From the NCBI RefSeq assembly GCF_002909255.1, contig NZ_PIOB01000007.1, positions 1 through 64,000 of the forward strand: a stretch of 64,000 nucleotides of DNA, written 5' to 3'. Position numbers and translations under genes: made by a program. The notes beneath the pieces are model-generated. The model saw only the letters and a list, made by a program, of their open reading frames with translations. It was not told the origin of the DNA and did not search any database. Shown in pieces: positions 8,901 through 18,330 of the stretch. This DNA is from Arenibacter hampyeongensis. Its GTDB lineage: Bacteria > Bacteroidota > Bacteroidia > Flavobacteriales > Flavobacteriaceae. The stretch's first letter is position 1. Every line of letters begins with the position of its first letter.

Positions 8901-10064
8901 ATGAACAATAATTTTAAAATGGTGGCCAAGACCATGTTCGGTTTTGAGGAAATTTTGGCCAAGGAACTTCGTAACCTCGGTGCTGGTAATGTTGAAGAAG
9001 GGGTTAGAAGCGTTTTTTTTGAAGGGGATACCGGTTTTATGTATAAGGCCAACCTTTGTTTGCGAACAGCTATTAAAATAGTTAAACCTATCCATTCCTT
9101 TCGTGTTCGGGATGAGAACGATCTTTATAAAAAAATCTATGCCATGGATTGGTTTGATTATCTTTCAACATCCACCACTTTTGCCATAGATGCTACAGTA
9201 AACAGTGAAAATTTCACCCATTCCTTATATGTTTCCCAAAAGACCAAAGATGCCATAGTGGATAAATTTAGGGATACGGATGGTACAAGGCCGGATGTAG
9301 ATATTAAATTCCCGGATGTGAGGATCAATATCCATATTCAAAATGATCAATGTAATGTGGCCTTGGATTCGTCGGGCAGGTCATTGCACCAAAGGGGGTA
9401 TAGGACTGCTACCAATATTGCACCCATAAACGAGGTTTTGGCGGCCGGACTTTTGTTGTTGAGTGGATGGGATGGACAATGTGACTTTTTGGACCCCATG
9501 TGCGGTAGTGGAACCATGCTGACAGAAGCGGCCATGATAGCGTGTAATATTCCGGCCAACATCAATAGAAAGGAATTTGCTTTTGAGAAATGGCATGATT
9601 TTGATGCCGATCTATTTGAAAAAATTGTAGATAGCAGTCTAAATAGGACAAGGGAGTTTAATCACAAGATTATTGGATACGATAAGGCACCTTCTGCGGT
9701 TAGAAAAGCGCAGGACAATGTGGTAAACGCTAATCTATCCGATTATATCACCGTTGAAAGGAAAAACTTTTTTGATACGGAGAAATTTACGGAAGCGCAT
9801 TTACATATGGTCTTCAACCCTCCTTACGGCGAGCGATTGGATATTGAAATGGAGGATTTTTATACCGACATTGGAAATACTTTAAAGCGGAATTACCCAG
9901 GGACAGATGCTTGGTTTATCACTTCCAACCTGGAGGCCTTGAAATTTGTGGGACTACGTCCTTCCAGGAAGATAAAGGTCTTTAATAGTCATTTGGAGTC
10001 GCGATTGGTAAAATATGTAATGTACGAGGGGAGTAAAAAGGCCAAGTTTAATAAGGAAGAATAG
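8901..10064 (+). CDS. rlmL: THUMP-domain class I SAM-dependent RNA methyltransferase (RlmL N-terminal type)
   Basis: 387 residues. The N-terminal half (about 1-160) is a ferredoxin-like plus THUMP RNA-binding module (FGFEEILAKELRNLGAGNVE). The C-terminal half is a Rossmann methyltransferase with a SAM-binding motif (LDPMCGSGTMLTEAA) and the catalytic NPPYGERL motif of N2-guanine methyltransferases. It corresponds to the m2G2445-forming half of E. coli RlmL (YcbY) and lacks the second RlmK domain, the usual size in Bacteroidota. It probably modifies 23S rRNA. A small membrane-protein gene follows after 23 bases. Confidence 0.88.
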   Translation: MNNNFKMVAKTMFGFEEILAKELRNLGAGNVEEGVRSVFFEGDTGFMYKANLCLRTAIKIVKPIHSFRVRDENDLYKKIYAMDWFDYLSTSTTFAIDATVNSENFTHSLYVSQKTKDAIVDKFRDTDGTRPDVDIKFPDVRINIHIQNDQCNVALDSSGRSLHQRGYRTATNIAPINEVLAAGLLLLSGWDGQCDFLDPMCGSGTMLTEAAMIACNIPANINRKEFAFEKWHDFDADLFEKIVDSSLNRTREFNHKIIGYDKAPSAVRKAQDNVVNANLSDYITVERKNFFDTEKFTEAHLHMVFNPPYGERLDIEMEDFYTDIGNTLKRNYPGTDAWFITSNLEALKFVGLRPSRKIKVFNSHLESRLVKYVMYEGSKKAKFNKEE

Positions 10065-10087
10065 CCCGTCTAATATGAATTTAAAGT

Positions 10088-10327
10088 ATGGTAGTCTTGA
10101 AACCTAAACACAAAGCCCTTGTCCTTAATTTTATAGGTTTCGCCATTTTATTTGTGGCGGGTAGATTATTACTTGGAATGGTATTGTCTCTCAATACACT
10201 GGTCCTGGCTTTTATTGCCGCGGTGGCCGCTAGTTTATTGGCACCTAAATTTAGTGCTGTAAAAACACCGTTAGGAGAGAAACTGATGATGAAATGGATT
10301 TTTATTAAGGGTTTTCGGGAGCTGTAG
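10088..10327 (+). CDS. Small membrane protein of unknown function
   Basis: 79 residues with two hydrophobic segments (LVLNFIGFAILFVAGRLLLG and LNTLVLAFIAAVAASLLAPK) and a basic tail. I recognise no family. It starts 23 bases after the RlmL-like gene and is probably co-transcribed. Its last 23 bases overlap the convergent DUF6048 gene. Confidence 0.6.
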   Translation: MVVLKPKHKALVLNFIGFAILFVAGRLLLGMVLSLNTLVLAFIAAVAASLLAPKFSAVKTPLGEKLMMKWIFIKGFREL

Positions 10328-11126
10328 GATTTTCTTCGATAGGTGGTTTCTTTTCTTCCTTTTCCTTATTTTTTTTGGCTTTTTTGTAAAGTGGTAAAAA
10401 ATAGGTGATCGAATAATTGTAACCCACGCCAAATTTACTCCCGTCCGTAACTTTATTGAACCCGGGAATCCATAGATTCCTAAAATTATCAGGATCTTTA
10501 TTACTCACCAGGAAGCCAATCCGTACACTTGCTCCTAAAAAAATATTAGCGAAAAGCTCGGCTTTTAAGCCTAACACAGCTTCTATCCAACTGGCACTTA
10601 ATCCGCTAAATTCTTGGGAGATATCTGAACCTAAAGGGAAATCGTTCACGGCATTGGGATCAGGATTGTTCTGGTAATCTGGATTGTTCCAATAACGGTT
10701 GGTGTCATAAATTTGATAATTATTAAGGGTTTGACTAAAAGTGCTGTATGCATATCGCCCTCCCACGAAAATTGAGTTGTTCATGCCGTACCAATTACCA
10801 TAGGTATTATAATCCACACCAAGTTTTAAGTAACTCCCCGAAGAAGTGAAATTGTAAAGATCCTCCTGTTTGGTATTTTTTTCGTTGCCCAGTTCTGCGG
10901 CCACATAAAGTTTATTGGTAATCCTGTAATCCCCAACTATTTCGAGTCCAGTATAATCATCATTCAAAAAAGAAATCAATGGGCGGCTAAGATCTATCCC
11001 CACCCTAATTCCGTAAGGATCGGTATGTGCTACCGTATCTTTTGGCTGCAGATCTATTGGCTTACTTTGTGAGTATCCCAATACAAAGCCTAGAAATATA
11101 AAACTACTAATGAAATATTTTAACAT
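10305..11126 (-). CDS. DUF6048 family secreted protein
   Basis: 273 residues with a signal peptide (cleavage after GYSQ). The sequence (DPYGIRVGIDLSRPL, GLEIVGDYRI) and the alternating strands ending in GVGYNYSITYFLPLYK suggest an outer-membrane beta-barrel. It matches the DUF6048 family of Flavobacteriia. The C-terminus is a charged Lys/Glu/Pro tail. It overlaps the upstream DUF6452 gene by 20 bases, and both lie downstream of rlmD, the standard arrangement in this group. Function unknown. Confidence 0.8.
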   Translation of the reverse strand: MLKYFISSFIFLGFVLGYSQSKPIDLQPKDTVAHTDPYGIRVGIDLSRPLISFLNDDYTGLEIVGDYRITNKLYVAAELGNEKNTKQEDLYNFTSSGSYLKLGVDYNTYGNWYGMNNSIFVGGRYAYSTFSQTLNNYQIYDTNRYWNNPDYQNNPDPNAVNDFPLGSDISQEFSGLSASWIEAVLGLKAELFANIFLGASVRIGFLVSNKDPDNFRNLWIPGFNKVTDGSKFGVGYNYSITYFLPLYKKAKKNKEKEEKKPPIEENPTAPENP

Positions 11127-11610
11127 GGGCCGCTGTTGAGTTTTCTACCAATGGAGTTACAATTTCTATATCCTTTATCCAGTTATCGGTTTCTATTTTT
11201 AAATCGCTACTTAAAGTTTCAAAATTGGCAATATAACCACAGGCCCTGGAAACAAACTTATCCTTTCTAGCATAATTGAAATATAAGGTATCCAAATCTC
11301 CCACTTCCAATGAATCAACATCTGCAGAGTTATTGATGAAATAAAAACCCGTATTGTTTTCGGTAACTTTTAATGGAATGGCAATAGAATCCAAATCGGT
11401 CCTATCGGAAACAGTGGTAACGGTTGTGTTCTGACCAACCCCCACAATTCTAAATTTAGTTACTTTTTTTAATTCGGTGGGGTTGTCCACATCATAAAAC
11501 CGTATCACCATTAATGGAGTATCCCCATCCACACAGATATCATCCTTTTCACAGGCTCCAAAGCTAATAAACGCGATTATGAATAGAATTGGAATATAGA
11601 CTTTCTTCAT
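11107..11610 (-). CDS. DUF6452 family lipoprotein
   Basis: 167 residues. The signal sequence ends in FGAC, a lipobox, so this is a lipoprotein. The following CEKDDICVDGDTPLMVIRFY and PTELKKVTKFRIVGVG are typical of DUF6452. It lies 11 bases downstream of rlmD and overlaps the DUF6048 gene. The two small envelope proteins probably act together, but no function is known. Confidence 0.8.
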   Translation of the reverse strand: MKKVYIPILFIIAFISFGACEKDDICVDGDTPLMVIRFYDVDNPTELKKVTKFRIVGVGQNTTVTTVSDRTDLDSIAIPLKVTENNTGFYFINNSADVDSLEVGDLDTLYFNYARKDKFVSRACGYIANFETLSSDLKIETDNWIKDIEIVTPLVENSTAAHVKIFH

Positions 11611-11621
11611 GCTTGGTTGGA

Positions 11622-13037
11622 TTATTTAATCCGTTTTTTCAAAAGTACAACATTTTCAACATGATGGGTTTGCGGAAACATATCCACTGGTTGTACTTTT
11701 ATTATTTCATAGGCCTCCTTCATCAATTCCAGATCCCTTGCCTGTGTTGCACTGTTACAACTAACATAGACGACCTTTTCGGGGGCAATGTTTAGGATTT
11801 GCTGGACAACGGCTGCATGCATGCCATCTCTCGGTGGATCGGTTATAATTAGGTCGGGTTTCCCGTGTTCCTTAATAAAACTGGGATTAAAGACATTCTT
11901 CATATCACCTACAAAGAAATCTACATTGTCAATTTTATTTCTTTTGGCATTGGCTTTGGCATCGGCAATGGCTTCTGGAACGGCCTCTATACCTACGACC
12001 TTTTTGGCCTTTTTAGCCACAAATTGTGCAATGGTGCCTGTACCGGTATAAAGGTCATAAACCAATTCAGTCCCGTTAAGTTCGGCAAAATCACGGGTTA
12101 CCTTATAAAGTTCATAGGCTTGGTCAGAGTTGGTTTGATAAAATGATTTGGCATTTATTTTAAACTGTAACCCTTCCATTTCCTCAAAAATATGATCGCG
12201 ACCAGAATGGCATATGATTTCTTGGTCATATATGGTGTCGTTTTGTTTTTGATTGATCACATATAATAAGGCGGTAATCTCTGGAAAGGTTGCTGATAAA
12301 TGGTTCATCAACAATTCCCGCTTTTCCATATGGTCCTCGTAAAACTGAACCATGACCATAATTTCACCCGTAGAGGAAGTACGGATCATCACAGTACGGA
12401 GCATGCCCCATTGATTTCTAGGGTTAAAGAAAGTCAGTCCGTTTTTGATGGCAAATTCCTTAATTTCCAATCTAATGGCATTGGAGGGGTCCTCTTGTAA
12501 ATGACATTTTTTAATGTCCAATATTTTATCCCACATGCCAGGAATGTGAAATCCCAATGCATTTTTATCCTCGATTTCCTTGCCGGAGTTTATTTCCTCC
12601 AAGGTTAACCACCTACTGTCCGAAAAGGAAAATTCCATCTTGTTCCTATAGAAGTACTGTTTAGTTGACCCTATGATCGTATTGGTTTTGGGCAATTCCA
12701 AATGACCAATTCTACGAAGATTGTTTTCTACTTCTTTTTGTTTATAAAATAGCTGGTGCTCGTAGCCCATATCCTGCCATTTACAGCCGCCACAAACTCC
12801 AAAATGTTCACAAACAGGAGTAGTCCTTTTGTCCGAAAAAGTATGGAATTTAGTTGCAATCCCTTCAAAATAGGCTTTTCTTTTTTTAGTGGTTTCAACG
12901 TCGACAACATCACCTGGTACGGTATTGGTCAAGAAAATAATCCTGCCGTCGGGTGCCTTTCCAATAGTTTTTCCTTTGGCTCCAGCATCCACCACTTCAA
13001 CATTTTCAAAAACTTGTCTTGTATTCTTTCTGCGCAT
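11622..13037 (-). CDS. rlmD: 23S rRNA (uracil-5-)-methyltransferase RlmD
   Basis: 471 residues. An N-terminal TRAM domain (about 1-60) is followed by the cysteine motif CEHFGVCGGCKW, part of the 4Fe-4S cluster site of RlmD. The C-terminal Rossmann domain holds DLYTGTGTIAQF and the catalytic region ITDPPRDGMH plus YVSCNSATQARDL, with the nucleophilic Cys in SCN. RlmD makes m5U1939 in 23S rRNA. A TATTTTTG promoter element ends only four bases before the ATG, so the message may be leaderless. It heads an operon with DUF6452 and DUF6048 genes. Confidence 0.93.
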   Translation of the reverse strand: MRRKNTRQVFENVEVVDAGAKGKTIGKAPDGRIIFLTNTVPGDVVDVETTKKRKAYFEGIATKFHTFSDKRTTPVCEHFGVCGGCKWQDMGYEHQLFYKQKEVENNLRRIGHLELPKTNTIIGSTKQYFYRNKMEFSFSDSRWLTLEEINSGKEIEDKNALGFHIPGMWDKILDIKKCHLQEDPSNAIRLEIKEFAIKNGLTFFNPRNQWGMLRTVMIRTSSTGEIMVMVQFYEDHMEKRELLMNHLSATFPEITALLYVINQKQNDTIYDQEIICHSGRDHIFEEMEGLQFKINAKSFYQTNSDQAYELYKVTRDFAELNGTELVYDLYTGTGTIAQFVAKKAKKVVGIEAVPEAIADAKANAKRNKIDNVDFFVGDMKNVFNPSFIKEHGKPDLIITDPPRDGMHAAVVQQILNIAPEKVVYVSCNSATQARDLELMKEAYEIIKVQPVDMFPQTHHVENVVLLKKRIK

Positions 13038-13041
13038 GGCG

Positions 13042-13049
13042 CAAAAATA
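13042..13049 (-). promoter_or_regulatory. Predicted -7 element (TATTTTTG) four bases from the rlmD start
   Basis: TATTTTTG on the minus strand ends at 13042, and the ATG begins at 13037. With transcription starting about 4-6 bases after the element, the mRNA would begin at or next to the start codon. Confidence 0.55.
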
Positions 13050-13156
13050 GGAGAATTTTTTAGGATTTATGTAGCTTTTTAACAGAGTCTTGTTGTCAAT
13101 CTTACGATTCTATATTTTTATCAAAATAATTACTAGGGCATTTGCCCTAACTTATT

Positions 13157-13164
13157 TATATTTG
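13157..13164 (+). promoter_or_regulatory. Predicted -7 element (TATATTTG) of the carbohydrate locus
   Basis: TATATTTG matches TAnnTTTG and lies 18 bases upstream of the TTG codon at 13183. No TTG stands at the usual distance upstream. It supports TTG 13183 as the start of the TetR gene, because a start at 13090 would lie before the promoter. Confidence 0.5.
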
Positions 13165-13182
13165 GGAATAAATCTTCTGGCT

Positions 13183-13809
13183 TTGAAAACTAAACAGAAA
13201 ATTATACTTCGGGCAATAGCGGCTTATAACGCTCAAGGAGTTACCAATGTAACAAGTAGGGACCTGGCCGATTCCCTTGGCATGAGCCATGGTAATTTAG
13301 AATATCATTATAAGAACAAGGAAGCTTTGCTAATGGCAATATATAAGCAAATGAGGAAGGATATTTCTGAGGTTTATGAGGAAAAGGTCGATATTGGTGA
13401 TCCGTTTATGCACTTCAATGATTTATTGCAGAATTTGGAATCCTTTCATGATAAATACTCGTTTTTTAATCTCGATGTTCTGGAAATCTCTAGAAACTTT
13501 AAGAAGGTAGACAGTTTGTTGAAGAAGACATTTCAAATCCGAAGAGAGCAGATGTCCCTTTTTTTCAGAAGATTTTTGGAATATGGATATTTTAAATCGG
13601 AATTAAAGGAAGGGATTTATATGCGATTGCAGCATACGATAAGAATTATTATAACTTTCTGGAAGTCACAAAATGAGGTTTTACCATATTCTGCTTTTAC
13701 AGCAAATAGTACCTTGACAACTTATATTTGGGACCTGTTATTGCCACATATGACTTCCAAGGGTTTAACAGCCTATAGGAAACTTAATCTCGATTCAAAC
13801 CAAAAATAA
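13183..13809 (+). CDS. TetR/AcrR family transcriptional regulator
   Basis: 208 residues from TTG 13183. The reading frame is open further upstream to 13090, but that stretch is not regulator-like and contains the promoter element. Residues about 5-52 form the TetR DNA-binding domain (IILRAIAAYNAQGVTNVTSR, then LADSLGMSHGNLEYHYKNKE). The C-terminal ligand domain is helical and unassigned. Its stop codon overlaps the symporter ATG by one base, so it is the first gene of the carbohydrate locus and the likely regulator. TetR control of such a locus is unusual; hybrid two-component, AraC or GntR/LacI regulators are more common. Confidence 0.85.
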   Translation: MKTKQKIILRAIAAYNAQGVTNVTSRDLADSLGMSHGNLEYHYKNKEALLMAIYKQMRKDISEVYEEKVDIGDPFMHFNDLLQNLESFHDKYSFFNLDVLEISRNFKKVDSLLKKTFQIRREQMSLFFRRFLEYGYFKSELKEGIYMRLQHTIRIIITFWKSQNEVLPYSAFTANSTLTTYIWDLLLPHMTSKGLTAYRKLNLDSNQK

Positions 13810-15407
13810 TGAAGTCAATTTCTACTATCGATTTACTGGTTGTAATAATTTACATTTTGGCTATAGTCGCCGTAGGTTTATGGTACGGTAGGAAAAAGAA
13901 AGGCACCAGTGATGGATATTTTTTAGCTGGGAAATCCTTGACATGGTCTGTTATTGGAGCTTCACTTTTTGCTTCCAATATTTCCACTGTCCATTTAGTG
14001 GGCTTGGCAGAGTCAGGTTTTATAGATGGTATTGTATGGGGGAATTTTGAGTGGTTTTCAGCTTTTGAACTTATTATTTTGGCCTTTGTTTTCATACCAT
14101 TTTATCTACGTACCAAAATAACCACCTTGCCAGAGTTCCTGGAAAAACGCTACGATTCCCGATCCAGGGTAATATTGGCGATTTTTAGTATCATGGCCGC
14201 CCTGTTTATGCATATTGGCGTGAGTTTTTATGCAGGTGCCGTAGTTTTCGAAAGTATTTTTGGATTAAATATCTGGACCTCAATTATTGTAATAGCGTTG
14301 GCTACTGGCGTCTATACCATTATTGGGGGGTTAACCTCCGTGGTCGTGACTGAAGCGGTACAAACAGTGGTGTTGATACTTGGGTCCCTGACCATAACCC
14401 TTTTGGCAATTTGGCAATTGCCTGAAGTTGGGGTTGATTCGTATAGCGCACTAAAGGAGGCGGTAGATCCCGATCGCCTAAAGGCAGTTAATTTCGATTC
14501 GGCAAAAAAGGGATTTACTTTTTTGGATATGCTTTTCGGACATTTGGTATTGGGTATTTGGTATTGGTGTACAGACCAAACTATTGTTCAAAGGGTTTTG
14601 GGAGCTAAGTCAGAGAAGCAGGCTAAACTTGGTGCCCTTTTCGCAGGTTTTCTTAAGATTTTGCCAGTGTTTATAATGGTGGTTCCCGGTATTTTGGCGG
14701 TAGCACTTTTTCAGGATCAAATTGGGAGCGATACCAAAAGTGTACTTCCGGTCATGATCGTAAACCTAATGCCCATTGGCTTAAAAGGACTTATGGTGGC
14801 GGCTTTGTTAGCTGCCGTAATGAGCAGTGTGGCGGCGGCCTTGAACAGTTGCTCCACCTTAATAGTTTATGATGTTTTTGATAGATTAAAGACCGATCTA
14901 TCCGATAGTTCAAAAATTAGAATTGGCAGAATTACGGGTGTTATAGTTTTGTTGTTAGCAGTTGCATGGTCACCTTTTTTGGGTGATTTGGGGGGGATTT
15001 TCGAGTTGATCAATCAAATGTTCTCCATATTTGCACCCTCAATAGTAACGGTTTTTGTTTGGGGAATTCTAACAAAAAAAGGAACTGCCAGTGCCTCGTT
15101 TTACACCTTGTTGGGGGGGAGTTTATTCGCGGCCACGGTCTTTTATATAGAAAAGTACATGGTTGTAAAGGGTCTGGAAAACTATATTTCCAATCCACAG
15201 GGTTTGGGCATTAACTGGCTCCGACAAACCTATTTGTTTTTTATAATATCCACGGTCATATACTTCCTTATATCCTACTTTGATAAAAGTACACAATGTA
15301 TTCCTGAGGAATTTTATATTAAGGTAAGCAAGTCATCAAAATTAATTAATTATTTAAGTCTTTTGCTGGTGTTGGTCATGTTGTTATTATATTCAATATT
15401 CTATTAA
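13809..15407 (+). CDS. Sodium:solute symporter (SSS family)
   Basis: 532 residues with about 14 membrane segments. It carries the family pattern GRKKKGTSDGYFLAGKSL at the N-terminus, then LFASNISTVHLVGLAESG and the LWYWCTDQ-like segment GIWYWCTDQTIVQRVLGAK seen in sugar transporters of the SGLT type. It likely imports a sugar released by the downstream enzymes together with sodium. It overlaps the TetR gene by one base, and the next gene starts 16 bases later, so all are in one operon. Confidence 0.92.
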   Translation: MKSISTIDLLVVIIYILAIVAVGLWYGRKKKGTSDGYFLAGKSLTWSVIGASLFASNISTVHLVGLAESGFIDGIVWGNFEWFSAFELIILAFVFIPFYLRTKITTLPEFLEKRYDSRSRVILAIFSIMAALFMHIGVSFYAGAVVFESIFGLNIWTSIIVIALATGVYTIIGGLTSVVVTEAVQTVVLILGSLTITLLAIWQLPEVGVDSYSALKEAVDPDRLKAVNFDSAKKGFTFLDMLFGHLVLGIWYWCTDQTIVQRVLGAKSEKQAKLGALFAGFLKILPVFIMVVPGILAVALFQDQIGSDTKSVLPVMIVNLMPIGLKGLMVAALLAAVMSSVAAALNSCSTLIVYDVFDRLKTDLSDSSKIRIGRITGVIVLLLAVAWSPFLGDLGGIFELINQMFSIFAPSIVTVFVWGILTKKGTASASFYTLLGGSLFAATVFYIEKYMVVKGLENYISNPQGLGINWLRQTYLFFIISTVIYFLISYFDKSTQCIPEEFYIKVSKSSKLINYLSLLLVLVMLLLYSIFY

Positions 15408-15423
15408 GGCGTAAAAACAAAGC

Positions 15424-18330
15424 ATGAAATTTTTTTCGTTTGTTATTTTACTTTCAGTATTGGTTTTACTAAGTGGTCTTGTTAATGCACAGACGGATGC
15501 GCAGCTTGGATTACATTCAGAGGGTGGCCCATGGAGGTTTTATCCTTCCAACGAAAAAAACGAAAGTCTAAAAAATGTTTTGCTCATAGGTGATTCGGTC
15601 ATGAATGGTTTTCACCAAATTGTTATCGATAGTCTGAATGAAAATGCTAATGTAGATTACTGGCTCACTCCAAAACATTTAAATAGCGAGTATCTTTTTA
15701 CTGACCTTAAGTTAGTTCTTTCTACCAACCAATACGATGTAATCCAATTTAATATTGGACTGCATGGCTGGCCAAAAGGACGCATAAAAGATGATGAGTA
15801 TGTTCCACTGCTTGAAAAATATGTACAAACCCTTATAGAAAACGCGAAGGGAGCAAAGTTGATTTGGGCAAGTACTACCCCTGTTACCGAACAGGACAAT
15901 GCGGAGCTGAATATGGAAATTAATCCAACCATAACTCAACGCAATAAATGGGCAGCCGATATAATGAAGAAATATAATATCACCATAAATGATTTGTATG
16001 GTTTGGTTTCAAATAAGTTGTATTTGGCAAAGCTTGACCGATTTCATTGGCTTGAAGGCGGTTATGAGTTGATGGCAAATCAGAGTATTGGGCTTATCAA
16101 AAGAGGATTAAAAGAATCATCAGAATTGCCAACACTGTCCGATTACAATGTTGCTTGGCTTAGTCCTTCTGCAAATTCCATGGGATCAATGCCACTTGGA
16201 AACGGGGATATTGGAATAAACCTATGGGTGGAGGAAAACGGGGATTTACTGTTCTATCTTTCAAAAACCGATGCCTGGAGTGAAAATGCCAGATTGCTGA
16301 AATTGGGGAAAGTAAGACTGTCCTTGTCGCCAAATCCATTTAAAACTGGGTTGCCGTTTTTGCAGGAATTGATACTTAAGGATGGTGTAGTGCATATAGA
16401 AGCGGGATCGAAAGGTGAATTGGTATCCATTGATGTTTGGATTGATGCCAATCATCCTGTGGTGGAGTTGGATGTTAAAAGTGAAATTCCAATTTCTGCA
16501 ACAGTATCAACAGAGCCATGGCGCACAGAACGCAGGCAAATTACCGAAATAAACGAAATACACTCTGCCTATGGTATACATGGTGGCCCAGATGTTTTTG
16601 TGGAGAAGGATTCTGTACTGGAAAATAAGGATGACATTATCTGGATGCACAGGAACAACAGATCCATTTGGAAGGATAATTTGCAATTACAGGGGTTAGG
16701 GCAGTATTCGAAACAAAATAACGATCCTTTGCTTCATCGTACATTTGGTGGATTGATTCGTTCCAAGGAATTGACCAAATTGGAAAATGATAGGCTTAAG
16801 TCAGCTCTTGCAATAAAACAATTTTCTGTCTCGGTATATGCTTTAACAGATCAGTCCAAAACGCAAAACGACTGGACTCAACAAATCTGGCAAAGTGCAA
16901 AAAACATAGAACTGTTATCCCGCGCCGAAAGATTTACCGAACATAAAAGCTGGTGGCATTCTTTCTGGAACCGTAGTTTTATTCACTTGTCCACTGACGA
17001 TATCAAGGAAAGGGAGAAAGTGTTTAATGTTTCCCGGGGCTATGCCTTGCAACGGTACATGAATGCCTGCTCAGGTCGGGGAAATTCCCCAATTAAATTC
17101 AACGGTTCAATATTTACCGTTGACACCAAAAGCATGGATAATAGATTTGGAGGTTTTGATGCCGATTACAGACAGTGGGGCGGCCCATATTGGTGGCAAA
17201 ATACCCGTTTACCGTATTGGTCGATGTTGGAAGCTGGTGATTTTGACATGATGCTACCGCTTTTTAAAATGTATAGGGATGCACTCGAAGTTCGTAAAGA
17301 GGCAACCAAAATATATTATGGGCACAAAGGGGCATTCTTTCCCGAAACCATGTATTTTTGGGGAGCGTATACCGACTCCAATTACGGCAGGGACAGGTCA
17401 ACATTGCCATTGGGTACAACTGAAAATAGGTTTATCAGGCATTACTGGCAAAGCGGTCTGGAAATTTCATTAATGGCGCTTGACTATTTTTCCTTTACCC
17501 AAGATGAAAAATTACTAAAAGAGACCATTCTTCCGGTGGTAACCGAGATTGTTGACTTTTACGACCAACATTGGGGACGCGATAAAAATGGAAAAATTCT
17601 CTTTGACCCAGCCATGGCGTTGGAAACCTACAATACTGCTGTAAACCCTTTGCCGGAAATTGTTGGAATAAATAAGGTGTGTACAGAATTATTAAGATTG
17701 CCGGAAAATTTGACAAGCAAATCCCAAAGAAAGCAATATAGGAGATTGATCAGTGAATTACCTGAAATTCCGACCCGTATAGTTGATGGGGAAAAATTAT
17801 TGGCTCCGGCTTATGAGTACAGCGGTAAACAGAATATTGAAAATCCGGAGTTATACGCCATCTTTCCTTACAGGGCATTTGGTATAGGCAAGGAAAATAT
17901 CGAATTGGCAAGGAAAACTTTTGATCAGCGGGCTATAAAACAAACAGGTGGATGGCAACAAAATGCTATTAAAGCAGCCTATCTAGGACTAACTGATGAA
18001 GCAGCGGAATTAACTTCCCAAAATTTTAATGCAAGTACAACCCATTATCGTTTTCCCACAATGTGGGGCCCAAATTATGATTGGACGCCAGACCAGTGCC
18101 ATGGCACAGTTGCAATGACTGCCCTGCAAAGGATGTTGGCTCAATACGAGGGTGATAAAATTTACCTTTTCCCTGCATGGCCTAAAAATTGGAATGTAGA
18201 TTTTAAAATTTTTGCCCCGAAAAATACAACCATCGAAGCCACATTAAAAAACGGGGAAATTACACGATTGGTAGTGACTCCCTCCATTAGGGAAAAAGAT
18301 TTGATCAATACCTTAAAAAAGTACGAATGA
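15424..18330 (+). CDS. SGNH hydrolase fused to DUF5703 glycoside hydrolase-like protein
   Basis: 968 residues with a signal peptide (cleavage after VNAQ). Residues about 50-220 are an SGNH/GDSL esterase: GDS with Ser58, block III around Asn110 (QFNIGLHGWP) and block V with Asp205 and His208 (DRFHWL). From about residue 235 a DUF5703 beta-sandwich begins (MPLGNGDIGINLWVEENGDL, SKTDAWSENARLLKLGKVRL), followed by an (alpha/alpha)6-barrel-like region up to about 900 and a short beta C-terminus. The barrel resembles clan-GH-L-like enzymes such as GH65/95 only in outline; the catalytic residues cannot be assigned. An esterase plus a glycosidase would deacetylate and cut the same glycan. Its 3' end overlaps the next gene by four bases. 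Confidence 0.78.
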   Translation: MKFFSFVILLSVLVLLSGLVNAQTDAQLGLHSEGGPWRFYPSNEKNESLKNVLLIGDSVMNGFHQIVIDSLNENANVDYWLTPKHLNSEYLFTDLKLVLSTNQYDVIQFNIGLHGWPKGRIKDDEYVPLLEKYVQTLIENAKGAKLIWASTTPVTEQDNAELNMEINPTITQRNKWAADIMKKYNITINDLYGLVSNKLYLAKLDRFHWLEGGYELMANQSIGLIKRGLKESSELPTLSDYNVAWLSPSANSMGSMPLGNGDIGINLWVEENGDLLFYLSKTDAWSENARLLKLGKVRLSLSPNPFKTGLPFLQELILKDGVVHIEAGSKGELVSIDVWIDANHPVVELDVKSEIPISATVSTEPWRTERRQITEINEIHSAYGIHGGPDVFVEKDSVLENKDDIIWMHRNNRSIWKDNLQLQGLGQYSKQNNDPLLHRTFGGLIRSKELTKLENDRLKSALAIKQFSVSVYALTDQSKTQNDWTQQIWQSAKNIELLSRAERFTEHKSWWHSFWNRSFIHLSTDDIKEREKVFNVSRGYALQRYMNACSGRGNSPIKFNGSIFTVDTKSMDNRFGGFDADYRQWGGPYWWQNTRLPYWSMLEAGDFDMMLPLFKMYRDALEVRKEATKIYYGHKGAFFPETMYFWGAYTDSNYGRDRSTLPLGTTENRFIRHYWQSGLEISLMALDYFSFTQDEKLLKETILPVVTEIVDFYDQHWGRDKNGKILFDPAMALETYNTAVNPLPEIVGINKVCTELLRLPENLTSKSQRKQYRRLISELPEIPTRIVDGEKLLAPAYEYSGKQNIENPELYAIFPYRAFGIGKENIELARKTFDQRAIKQTGGWQQNAIKAAYLGLTDEAAELTSQNFNASTTHYRFPTMWGPNYDWTPDQCHGTVAMTALQRMLAQYEGDKIYLFPAWPKNWNVDFKIFAPKNTTIEATLKNGEITRLVVTPSIREKDLINTLKKYE

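Noticed and set aside
13090-13182. N-terminal extension of the TetR gene
   Set aside because: The stretch is open but hydrophobic, unlike a TetR start, and contains the TATATTTG promoter element. TTG 13183 is used.
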